A DNA stretch of 15,479 nt, taken from Bacteroidales bacterium UBA6346 (GTDB lineage: Bacteria; Bacteroidota; Bacteroidia; Bacteroidales; UBA932). The position numbers were made by a program, and so were the translations under genes. Within the stretch, counting starts at the first letter, position 1, and the number at the start of each line of letters is the position of its first letter. The notes below the pieces were generated by a model that saw nothing but the letters and a program-made list of their open reading frames with translations, was not told where the DNA came from and ran no database searches. Where the stretch lies: NCBI GenBank assembly GCA_002438905.1, contig DJSA01000117.1, forward strand, positions 16,259-31,737, in the 5' to 3' direction. This document shows positions 1 to 7,664 of this stretch, piece after piece.

Positions 1-1595
1 CGTCATTCCACCACGGAGGGCACTACCCGGGCTATTCGGTCGGGGCGTTCGCTGCACTCGGGGAGTTCATCCGCTTCACCCTCGGGACGGACTTCGAGAT
101 TGACGAGGCCGCAGGAAGAGATTTCAAGAAGGCGCTGATGGCAATGTATGACTACACCAACGGACGCGACTGGGGCATAGGAGTCTGCGGACGGCATCCG
201 CTCAGCGGGAGGATTCCGGACGCGGATGTAGAGGCCTACGGACAGCTCGCGCTTCTCGGAGACATGACAGACAACGGCCTCGCCGCCGACCCGGATCTCG
301 CGGGTGCATACATCGCGCTCGGAGGCAAGGAAAGGAAGGCACTCGCGGCATTCAAGAAAGCGGGAATTAAGGCGAAGCAGGCACCGGACGGCTTCCGAGT
401 CTATAACTACGGGGCGTTCGGAGTGCACCGCAGGAACGGATGGATGCTCACCCTCAAGGGCTTCAACTCCGATGTGTGGGGTTCGGAGATTTACGCCGCC
501 GACAACCGCTACGGACGCTACCTGAGTTATGGCTCGGCACAAGTCATCTTCCCTGACGGGGCCAAGGCAAGCGGTTATGCGCAGGAGGGCTGGGACTGGA
601 ACCGCTACCCCGGAGTCACCTCTGTGCATCTGCCGTTTGATCTTCTGGAGAACCCGCTGAAGGGAACGCTGATGGAAAGAAACGACTCGCGCTTCCCGGG
701 AGTCTCTTCTCTTGAAGGAGAAAACGGCTGTCTTGCATTCACTTACGTTGAAAAAGACCGGAAAAATTTCTGCGCCGGAGCGACCGCCACGAAGAGCGTT
801 TTCTGCTTTGACAACAGGATAATACATATAGGAACGGGAATCACCAACAATTCGCAATATCCGACAGAGACCACGCTCTATCAGCTCAGGCTCGAAGACA
901 AGGACGCGGAAGTCGACATAAACGATGAATATTCAGGGACATTCCCATATTCCTACAGACACACGGAAAACAGCCCCGTCGTTCTGACGGACGTCAACGG
1001 GAACAGCTATATAATAAGGAACGGAAACGGGCTTGTCGTCGAGAAGAAGCATCAAAGTTCGCCGTCCGACACGAAGAAGAAAACTGGGGAGGGAGATTTC
1101 GTGACGGCGTACATAGACCATGGCGCGTCTCCGAAAGAGGCCTCATACGAGTATATGATGCTGGTGAGGCCGAGCGGAAAAGAGGTCGGAAAATATGCGA
1201 AGAAACTGCCGTATACCGTGCTGCAGGCGGACAATGAGGCGCATGTCGTGAACGATGCCATTACGGGGACAACAGCCTATGTCAGCTACGGAGGCTACCA
1301 TTCAGACAAGACCGTCGCCACTGAGATCCAGCCGGAAACCATTGTGATGGAGCGGACGAAAGAGGACGGTACCATCGTGATGAGCGTCGGCACTCCGGAT
1401 CTCGGGATCACGAAAAAGGGCTACACGACCTCGCAGCCGAGCCAGCCGCTGCTCAAGGAAGTCGTTCTCAACGGGAAATATGCGCTGAGCGAAGAGAATA
1501 ATGCGGTTACGGTCGGCGAGAAGGACGGAAGGACGAGGCTTTCAGTGACCTGCATCAACGGTCAGCCGGTGGAGTTCAGACTAAAGAAACAATAA
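1..1595 (+). CDS. Chondroitin-sulfate ABC-type lyase, polysaccharide lyase family 8 (C-terminal half, 5' truncated by window)
   Basis: The frame is open from the left edge (first full codon at base 3) to TAA at 1593-1595, giving about 530 residues. Family members run about 1000, so the N-terminal half lies outside the window. The internal ATG at 138 is not the start: matching family sequence continues upstream of it. Comparison from memory with Proteus vulgaris chondroitinase ABC I (His501, Tyr508, Arg560, Glu653) places every catalytic residue: His at 12-14 and Tyr at 33-35 (HGGHYPGY), Arg at 192-194 (CGRHPL) and Glu at 486-488 (GSEIY). The motifs DNRYGRY, QEGWDWNR and SSLEGENG also match. 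The enzyme should cleave chondroitin/dermatan sulfate, possibly hyaluronan, by beta-elimination in the periplasm or at the cell surface. The signal peptide is not visible. The susC-like gene starts 12 bases downstream, so the two are probably co-transcribed. Family call is firm; the exact substrate is inferred. Confidence 0.95.
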   Translation, partial: SFHHGGHYPGYSVGAFAALGEFIRFTLGTDFEIDEAAGRDFKKALMAMYDYTNGRDWGIGVCGRHPLSGRIPDADVEAYGQLALLGDMTDNGLAADPDLAGAYIALGGKERKALAAFKKAGIKAKQAPDGFRVYNYGAFGVHRRNGWMLTLKGFNSDVWGSEIYAADNRYGRYLSYGSAQVIFPDGAKASGYAQEGWDWNRYPGVTSVHLPFDLLENPLKGTLMERNDSRFPGVSSLEGENGCLAFTYVEKDRKNFCAGATATKSVFCFDNRIIHIGTGITNNSQYPTETTLYQLRLEDKDAEVDINDEYSGTFPYSYRHTENSPVVLTDVNGNSYIIRNGNGLVVEKKHQSSPSDTKKKTGEGDFVTAYIDHGASPKEASYEYMMLVRPSGKEVGKYAKKLPYTVLQADNEAHVVNDAITGTTAYVSYGGYHSDKTVATEIQPETIVMERTKEDGTIVMSVGTPDLGITKKGYTTSQPSQPLLKEVVLNGKYALSEENNAVTVGEKDGRTRLSVTCINGQPVEFRLKKQ

Positions 1596-1607
1596 CCATA
1601 AGACAAA

Positions 1608-4600
1608 ATGCAAACTTTGACCAAAATTTTTACGGCCATACTGCTCCTCTGCACCTCACTCGCGGTGGCGGCACAGAGCGTTAAGGTAAGCGGCCGAGTC
1701 GTCGATGGCACGGGAAGTCCGCTCGTTGCGGTGACGGTGTACGAGGATGGCAAGACTTCCAACGGGACGGTGACTGATGCCGATGGGCGATATGCCCTGA
1801 ACGTGTCCTCATCGGATGCCACACTAGTTTTCTCCTGCCTCGGATTCACCGAGAACAGACAGAACATCGGAGGAAGAACGACCGTCGATGTGACGCTCAA
1901 GGAGGAGCAGCTTTCGCTTGACGCGGCGGAAGTCGTGAGCGTGGGCTACGGAACGGTGGCGCGAAGAGACCTCACAGGCTCGGTAAGCAAGGTCGACATG
2001 GACGAGCTGATGAAGACGCCCGTGACGAACTTCGACCAGGCGCTCACCGGAAAGATTGCCGGAGTGGTGGTCACAACCTCCGATGGAGCACTCGGCTCGG
2101 AAGCAAGCATCACCATCCGTGGCAACAACTCGCTGACCCAGAGCAGCGCACCGCTATATGTGATAGATGGTTTCCCGACCGAAAGTTCGATGGCGACATC
2201 GCTCAACTCCGCCGACATCGAGTCCATTGACATACTCAAGGATGCCTCGGCAACGGCAATCTACGGAGCACGCGGAGCCAACGGAGTCATTGTAATCACG
2301 ACAAAACAGGGGCAGGAAGGCAAGCCAAAGGTCAACTTCAACGCGACCTGGACAATGAATCAGATTGCCAACAAGGTGAAGCTTTTGGACGGTTATGAGT
2401 TCGTCAAACTCCAGACCGAGATCTACGACATCAGCGGGAACGTCAATGCCTACTTGAGCCCCTCCGAGGCGGACGAGCTAGCCGGCATCACGGCATACAC
2501 CCCGGAGGACTACATCGGAGTGCCCTACAACGACTGGCAGGACAAGCTTTTCCGCACTTCCCTCACTCAGAACTACTCCGTTTCAGTATCCGGAGGAAGC
2601 AAGGAGGCTGGGAACCGCTACAACATAAGCCTCTCCGCGCTCGACCAGGATGGTATCATCATACGCTCCAATTTTCAGCGCTATCAGGGAAAAATCAATT
2701 TTCAGCAGAAATTTGGCAAGAAAGTGACTTTGGACGTGCTCGCAAACTACTCACGTTCAATCACCAATGGTGTCACACCGACCGATGCTCAGGCAGCGTC
2801 TTCGGCCACCGGCTGGCTGATGTACTCGGTCTGGGGCTACCGCCCGGTAAAACCATTGCGCTCGGGAAACAGCGATGACCTCTATGACGACCTCGTGGAC
2901 ACGGAAGTTACCGGCGCCAACGACTACCGCTTCAATCCGGTGAAGACCGCGCAAAACGAGCACCGCAAGACGATAGTGGACTATCTTAACGCCAACGCCG
3001 GCCTGACTTGGGAAATCATCGACGGGCTCAGGCTCAAGATTACCGGAGGCTATACGATGAACAAGCGCCGTCGCGAGGAGTTCAATGGCACACAGACTTA
3101 CACAGGATATGCCGGCTCGCCTTCGGGAAAGGGAATAAACGGAGCAATCTACTGGAACGACAAGGTCACATGGCTCAACGAGAACACGCTCACATGGACT
3201 AAGAACATCCGCCGCAGGCATCATCTCCAGCTTCTCGGAGGCTTCACGATGCAGGGCGAGACATTCGACTACAAGGGCACCGCAGCCACGCAGATGACCA
3301 CGGAAGCACTCGGGTTGAACGGGCTGCACACCGGCAACTATCAGACAGTCAAGCCATGGCAGTACGACTGGACGATGATGTCCGGACTCTTCCGGCTCAA
3401 CTACAACTACAAGTACAAATACTATCTCACGGCATCTTTCCGTGCTGACGGATCCTCAAAGTTCCCATCCGGTAACAGATGGGGCTACTTCCCCTCAGCC
3501 GGACTTTCGTGGAACTTCAACCGCGAGGATTGGCTCAAGGATGCATCATGGCTCTCGAACGGAAAACTGCGTGCATCGTGGGGACTCACGGGAAACAACC
3601 GCACGACGACCCCTTACGACTACTATTCCCAGATCTCCACTCTTCCGGGCGACTCGAACTCATACGACTACGTGTTCAACGGGCAAATTGTCTCAGGCTA
3701 TTTCCCGTCAAACATGTCGAACGACAAGCTGAAATGGGAGACCACGGAGCAATGGAACATCGGACTCGACCTCTCTTTCTTTGACAGCAGACTCAAGCTC
3801 ACTGCCGACTGGTATCTCAAGAACACCCGCGACCTGCTTCTTCAGGCCACGATTCCGGCTTCTTCCGGTTACACGAGCGCGATGATGAACATCGGCTCAA
3901 TGCGCAATCAGGGCGTGGAACTCACCTTGGACGCGACACTGATTCAGAAAAGGAACTTCGCGTGGAGCGTGAATTTCAACATGGCGATGAACAGAAACAA
4001 GGTCACAGCCCTCACCAACGATCAATATTCGCTTCTGAGCAAGGTGTCATGGGATCAGAAGTTCAACGGCCAGTACCCGTACATCACCCAGGTCGGCAAG
4101 CCTTCCGGACTTATGTACGGGTTCATATATGAGGGAACCTACAAGTACGATGACTTCAATTCAGGCACGGATCTCAAGGACGGTGTGCCGTATCTGACAA
4201 GTGTCGGGAAAAGTTCAGTCAGGCCCGGAGACCCGAAATACAGGGACATCAACGAAGACGGGGTCATCGACGACAACGACCGCACGGTCATAGGCTGTGG
4301 ACAGCCCCTGAGCACGGGAGGTTTCGGCACGACCTTCAACTTCTACGGCTTCGACCTCAACCTCTTCTTTTCGTGGAGTTACGGAAACAACATCCTGAAC
4401 GCCAATAGGCTGTACTTCGAAAACGGAAACGTCATCAACACGAACCAGTGGGCAACTTACAAGTACAGATGGACCGAAAGCAATCCCGAGAGCGATATTC
4501 CGAGGGTGCAGGCAAACGGGGTCTATCTCTATTCCTCCCGCGTCGTCGAGGACGGCTCATTCCTCCGTCTGAGAAATGTCTCCGTCGGGTATACCATCCC

Positions 4601-4796
4601 ACGCAAGGCATTGAGAAAGATAAAGTTCGACACGATGAGGGTGTATGTTTCCGCCGACAATGTGTTCACGCTGACAAAATATTCCGGTCCGGATCCGGAA
4701 GTGTCGACGAGGAATTCCGTGCTCACGCCGGGATTTGACTGGTCAGCATACCCGAGGGCATTCGGAATCACAGGAGGCGTTTCATTCACATTCTAA
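1608..4796 (+). CDS. SusC/RagA-family TonB-linked outer-membrane transporter
   Basis: This 1062-residue protein is within the usual SusC size. It starts with a signal peptide (hydrophobic ILLLCTSLAV core, likely cleavage after AAAQ-like residues near 23). A carboxypeptidase-regulatory-like beta domain follows (about 25-98), then a TonB-box-like segment (EVVSVGYG, about 108-115), the plug domain (about 118-234, with LYVIDGFP, ILKDASATAIYGARGANGV and ITTKQG) and a 22-strand-type barrel ending in the aromatic residues FTF. It should import oligosaccharides across the outer membrane using TonB/ExbBD energy, capped by the SusD protein encoded 12 bases downstream. The adjacent PL8 lyase points to glycosaminoglycan fragments as cargo, which is inference. 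Unlike SusC proteins with an N-terminal signalling (STN) domain, none is seen, so it is not itself an anti-sigma-coupled sensor. The start ATG is preceded by an A-rich stretch and no Shine-Dalgarno site, as usual in this phylum. Confidence 0.97.
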   Translation: MQTLTKIFTAILLLCTSLAVAAQSVKVSGRVVDGTGSPLVAVTVYEDGKTSNGTVTDADGRYALNVSSSDATLVFSCLGFTENRQNIGGRTTVDVTLKEEQLSLDAAEVVSVGYGTVARRDLTGSVSKVDMDELMKTPVTNFDQALTGKIAGVVVTTSDGALGSEASITIRGNNSLTQSSAPLYVIDGFPTESSMATSLNSADIESIDILKDASATAIYGARGANGVIVITTKQGQEGKPKVNFNATWTMNQIANKVKLLDGYEFVKLQTEIYDISGNVNAYLSPSEADELAGITAYTPEDYIGVPYNDWQDKLFRTSLTQNYSVSVSGGSKEAGNRYNISLSALDQDGIIIRSNFQRYQGKINFQQKFGKKVTLDVLANYSRSITNGVTPTDAQAASSATGWLMYSVWGYRPVKPLRSGNSDDLYDDLVDTEVTGANDYRFNPVKTAQNEHRKTIVDYLNANAGLTWEIIDGLRLKITGGYTMNKRRREEFNGTQTYTGYAGSPSGKGINGAIYWNDKVTWLNENTLTWTKNIRRRHHLQLLGGFTMQGETFDYKGTAATQMTTEALGLNGLHTGNYQTVKPWQYDWTMMSGLFRLNYNYKYKYYLTASFRADGSSKFPSGNRWGYFPSAGLSWNFNREDWLKDASWLSNGKLRASWGLTGNNRTTTPYDYYSQISTLPGDSNSYDYVFNGQIVSGYFPSNMSNDKLKWETTEQWNIGLDLSFFDSRLKLTADWYLKNTRDLLLQATIPASSGYTSAMMNIGSMRNQGVELTLDATLIQKRNFAWSVNFNMAMNRNKVTALTNDQYSLLSKVSWDQKFNGQYPYITQVGKPSGLMYGFIYEGTYKYDDFNSGTDLKDGVPYLTSVGKSSVRPGDPKYRDINEDGVIDDNDRTVIGCGQPLSTGGFGTTFNFYGFDLNLFFSWSYGNNILNANRLYFENGNVINTNQWATYKYRWTESNPESDIPRVQANGVYLYSSRVVEDGSFLRLRNVSVGYTIPRKALRKIKFDTMRVYVSADNVFTLTKYSGPDPEVSTRNSVLTPGFDWSAYPRAFGITGGVSFTF

Positions 4797-4808
4797 TTCA
4801 TTGAGAGT

Positions 4809-6515
4809 ATGAAAGATATATTGAGATATACGATTTGCCTTGCGGCTGCTGCAAGCCTTGCGTCATGCAGTTTCTTCGACGTGACGCCGCAGGTGATATG
4901 CTCCGAGACATTCTACAACACGGAAGACGAGGTAAAGTACGGGCTCGCAGGGATTTATGGTGCGATGAACAAGGAGCAGTTCTACGGAAACTACTACAGT
5001 CTAATGTACGCCAACAACGACGACCTATGCTATTTCAACAGGGACGTACAGACCAACTTCCTGCAATATAACCGCCACGATGCAGCAACCGTTCAGGTCT
5101 ACGACATCTGGACGGCGATGTATCAGGGAATACGCAATGCCAACGAGTTTATGGATGCCGTTGCAAACTCTGAATTTGACAAGGACGGAAGATATTATAA
5201 TGAGGCACGGTTCCTCAGGGCATACTACCATTTCCTTCTCTCGCAGTCATGGGGAGATGTTCCGCTTCGGGACAAGGCCGTGAAGACACCGGACGAGACA
5301 ATGTGCGGGGCGACGTCGCAGTTCGATGTCCTCAGCTGGGCGGCATCCGAAATGGAAGCCTGCCTTGAACTCGCCGAAGAGGAGGTGACGGTGCAGCCTT
5401 CACGTGTCACAAAGACCACCATCCAGGGAATACTCGCGCGCGTCTACCTTTTCATGGCCGGAGCCGGCGTGGAGGGAGGCGACAAGACGGAGTTCCTCAC
5501 AAAGGCACGCGGTTTTGCCAAGGACGTGATTGACAGCGGGAAGCACGGACTGAACCCGGACTACTCGCAGGTGTTCATCAACATGATTGAGGACAAGTAC
5601 GACACGCAGTGGCATGAGTCAATGTGGGAGGCGGAGTTCCTCGGCGACCGTTCGAGCGCGGAAAGCTGGTCCAACGGACGTATAGGCGACCTGCTCGGGC
5701 TTCAGAGCGGAAACAGCAGTTCGAAAGACTTCGGAAAATTCAACTGTAACTACTCATACGGCCAGTATAACGGCTCGCTCAAGCTCTGGGATCTCTATTG
5801 GCAGACGGACAGAACAGACTCGGAGAATGCTCTCCCGACAATAACTGACAAGCGTCAGGAGTGGAATCTCCCGCCGTACAACTATGCCGGGAACAAGAAT
5901 CAGCCACCTTTTGGAGAAACGAGCGGGCAATGCGTCTCAGGCATAGACAAGACCCCGTACGTCTACAAGAGCGTGTCAACGGCAAAAGACCCGACGGCGG
6001 CTCCGGCGATGCGCAACTGTGGAAAGTTCAGACGCGAGGTTATCTACGAGGGACAGAAGACGGCCAAGAATCTCTACACGACGATTAACTTCCCAATCCT
6101 GCGCTATTCGGACGTGCTTCTGATGTATGCCGAAGCGTCCAACGAACTCGAAGGTCCGATGCAGGCCGCCTACGACTGCGTGGAGAAGGTCCGCGGAAGA
6201 GCCGGCATCGCGACACGCCCGTTCAGCGAATACGATAAGGAGACTTTTCGCGAGCTCGTCCGCAACGAAAGGGGACGCGAGCTCTGCTTTGAGTCCCTGC
6301 GCAGATTCGACCTCATCCGCTGGGGCAATTATGTTCAAGAAATGAATGCCTACACGACATGGGCCGCGGATCCCAGATGGACTAAGAACGTCACCGCGTC
6401 ACGTGCGGCAAGCATAGGCGGCAACGTCACGGCAAGGAACATTCTTCTTCCGATTCCGTCAATCGAACTGGGAGTGAACAAACAGCTCAAGCAGAATTCT
6501 TTGTGGGCTAATTAA
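4809..6515 (+). CDS. SusD/RagB-family surface glycan-binding lipoprotein
   Basis: This 568-residue protein begins with a lipoprotein signal peptide whose lipobox is LASC (Cys20), followed by FFDVTPQ, the typical start of mature SusD. The N-terminal half carries SusD signatures: the ETFYNTEDEV segment, IYGAMN, and a helical TPR-like region with the RNANEF and ARFLRAYYHFLL motifs. The C-terminal part has LRYSDVLLMYAEA, VRNERGRELCFE and RRFDLIRWGNY, hallmarks of the RagB/SusD family, and ends with the usual LLPIPSIELGVNKQLKQN segment. It would sit on the outer leaflet as the lid of the SusC barrel and capture glycan. It lies 12 bases after the SusC gene and 11 bases before the next lipoprotein gene, so all belong to one transcript. 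No acidic surface-export patch directly after the Cys is obvious. Substrate (chondroitin/dermatan sulfate or hyaluronan) is inferred from the upstream PL8 lyase only. Confidence 0.97.
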   Translation: MKDILRYTICLAAAASLASCSFFDVTPQVICSETFYNTEDEVKYGLAGIYGAMNKEQFYGNYYSLMYANNDDLCYFNRDVQTNFLQYNRHDAATVQVYDIWTAMYQGIRNANEFMDAVANSEFDKDGRYYNEARFLRAYYHFLLSQSWGDVPLRDKAVKTPDETMCGATSQFDVLSWAASEMEACLELAEEEVTVQPSRVTKTTIQGILARVYLFMAGAGVEGGDKTEFLTKARGFAKDVIDSGKHGLNPDYSQVFINMIEDKYDTQWHESMWEAEFLGDRSSAESWSNGRIGDLLGLQSGNSSSKDFGKFNCNYSYGQYNGSLKLWDLYWQTDRTDSENALPTITDKRQEWNLPPYNYAGNKNQPPFGETSGQCVSGIDKTPYVYKSVSTAKDPTAAPAMRNCGKFRREVIYEGQKTAKNLYTTINFPILRYSDVLLMYAEASNELEGPMQAAYDCVEKVRGRAGIATRPFSEYDKETFRELVRNERGRELCFESLRRFDLIRWGNYVQEMNAYTTWAADPRWTKNVTASRAASIGGNVTARNILLPIPSIELGVNKQLKQNSLWAN

Positions 6516-6526
6516 CTTGATTGGAT

Positions 6527-6952
6527 ATGAAAAAGATTATATTATTGTTCATTGCAGCTGTTGCTCTTGTCGTCTCTTGCCGGCAGGAGATTGTCTATGA
6601 AATCAGCTACAACGTGTCACTTGACAAGTCAAACACCTACGAGGCAGGTAAGCCCGTTCGCTTCAATTTCAGCGGCGAGGTCGACAACATCGTGTTCTAC
6701 AGCGGCGAAACCGGGCATAAATACGAGTTCAGGAACAGATATGAGGCGGACGAAAGTGCAGCGGATGAGGAATCTCAGACCACGGTAGAGAACGACAAGG
6801 GCGTGGTAATCAAGAACCTGCAGAACTATCTGCACAGCTATGAATACACGTGGAACGAGCCTGGCACATATACGGTGACATTCGTCGGTACAAATGTCAA
6901 CTACGCCGGAGCCTCGCGGAAAATTCAGGAGATGACGATTACGATTTTTTAA
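6527..6952 (+). CDS. Small PUL surface lipoprotein with a PKD/DUF5017-like domain
   Basis: The ATG at 6527 is chosen over the in-frame TTG at 6521 because it directly begins a lipoprotein signal peptide (MKKIILLF start, VVSC lipobox, Cys18). The product is 141 residues. After the signal comes one predicted beta-sandwich: the segment with GKPVRFNFSGEVDNIVFYSGE resembles the N-terminal Ig/PKD-like domain of DUF5017-type glycan-binding lipoproteins found after susD genes, and a final strand pattern (YTVTFVGTNVNYAG, then ITIF) closes such a domain. From position and type it is probably a cell-surface accessory glycan-binding protein (SusE/SGBP-like). It is odd in length: family proteins as I know them usually carry additional C-terminal binding domains, and here the frame ends with TAA after one domain. 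This could be a natural short form or a remnant of a longer gene. It begins 11 bases after susD. Binding activity is not demonstrable from sequence. Confidence 0.8.
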   Translation: MKKIILLFIAAVALVVSCRQEIVYEISYNVSLDKSNTYEAGKPVRFNFSGEVDNIVFYSGETGHKYEFRNRYEADESAADEESQTTVENDKGVVIKNLQNYLHSYEYTWNEPGTYTVTFVGTNVNYAGASRKIQEMTITIF

Positions 6953-7008
6953 ACTAGCAGGTGAACATTGAATATGTTTCGCATTTACAAAACTTAAATT
7001 ATCCGTTT

Positions 7009-7638
7009 ATGCAAAAGTCTATTTTGTACATCGCTGTGTTGTTCGCAGTGGTTGCAGCAGCCGGATGCTGCCCGAAAACAAAGACAGAAACAAGCGAAAA
7101 AAACATTGTTGTAGAGACGATTATGGCTCGCAGGTCGGTTCGTCACTACACTGACACGCCAGTCGGCCGCGACACTTTGACCCTGTTGGCAAAATGCGGG
7201 ATCAACGCTCCTAACGCTAGAAATATGCAGGAGTGGGCAGTGCGGATTGTTGACAGCAAAGAATTTCTCGATGGTGCAACCGCGGTTATGAAAACATCGA
7301 TGCCGGCCTCCGATGACCCGAAGTTCCGAAACGGCTTCAGGAACGCCACCGCTGTCTTTTTTGTAGCCACGCCGGAGGATCCTTCAGGAATGCTGAGCGT
7401 GAATGCAGGAGCGCTTTGCGAGAACATTTGCCTGGCCGCGCAGTCAATGGGTCTTGGAAGCGTAATAATGGGAGGTCCAGTTATGTTCCTGAACAACACA
7501 CCCGAAGCGAAGCCGTTCCTTGACCGACTGGCCCTTCCGGAAGGTTATAAAGTCCGTATCTGTGTTGGCGTAGGACACCCGGACGAGGCTCCGGAAGCGA
7601 AACCGCGCGATGAGAGCAAGGTCAGGTTCATAGACTGA
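7009..7638 (+). CDS. Nitroreductase-family flavoprotein with lipoprotein signal peptide
   Basis: The reading frame can be opened at a GTG at 6961, but ATG 7009 starts a convincing lipoprotein signal peptide (MQKSILYIAVLF, lipobox AAGC, Cys20), giving 209 residues. After a short charged linker the nitroreductase core begins near residue 39 with MARRSVRHY, where the Arg-Arg-Ser typically contacts the FMN phosphate. NAPNARNMQEW (usual form APSxxNxQPW) and GLGSVIMGG follow, with the late CVGVGHPDEAPEAKPR segment matching the family's conserved C-terminal glycine/proline strand. The fold normally binds FMN and uses NAD(P)H to reduce nitro compounds, quinones or similar substrates. Nitroreductases are generally cytoplasmic, so predicted membrane anchoring outside the cytoplasm is noteworthy. 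If translation instead began at ATG 7123 the product would be a plain cytoplasmic enzyme of about 171 residues. It lies 56 bases after the PUL lipoprotein, so co-transcription is possible but unproven. Substrate unknown. Confidence 0.88.
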   Translation: MQKSILYIAVLFAVVAAAGCCPKTKTETSEKNIVVETIMARRSVRHYTDTPVGRDTLTLLAKCGINAPNARNMQEWAVRIVDSKEFLDGATAVMKTSMPASDDPKFRNGFRNATAVFFVATPEDPSGMLSVNAGALCENICLAAQSMGLGSVIMGGPVMFLNNTPEAKPFLDRLALPEGYKVRICVGVGHPDEAPEAKPRDESKVRFID

Positions 7639-7664
7639 GCCCCAAAACTTTCTGCCATATTTTT

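Noticed and set aside
3..857. A 284-codon open frame on the minus strand antisense to the PL8 lyase
   Set aside because: It lies wholly opposite a gene with all catalytic motifs, has no recognisable domain or signal, and GC-rich third codon positions commonly leave long antisense frames open.
2757..3329. A 190-codon minus-strand open frame inside the susC gene
   Set aside because: It is antisense to the SusC barrel and its translation looks like a low-complexity shadow with no recognisable motif.
6973..6980. TATGTTTC as a possible -7 promoter box before the nitroreductase gene
   Set aside because: One base departs from TAnnTTTG and no TTTG is found at the right distance upstream; the T run at 6945-6950 is a poor -33 box. 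The gene may instead be read through from the PUL.
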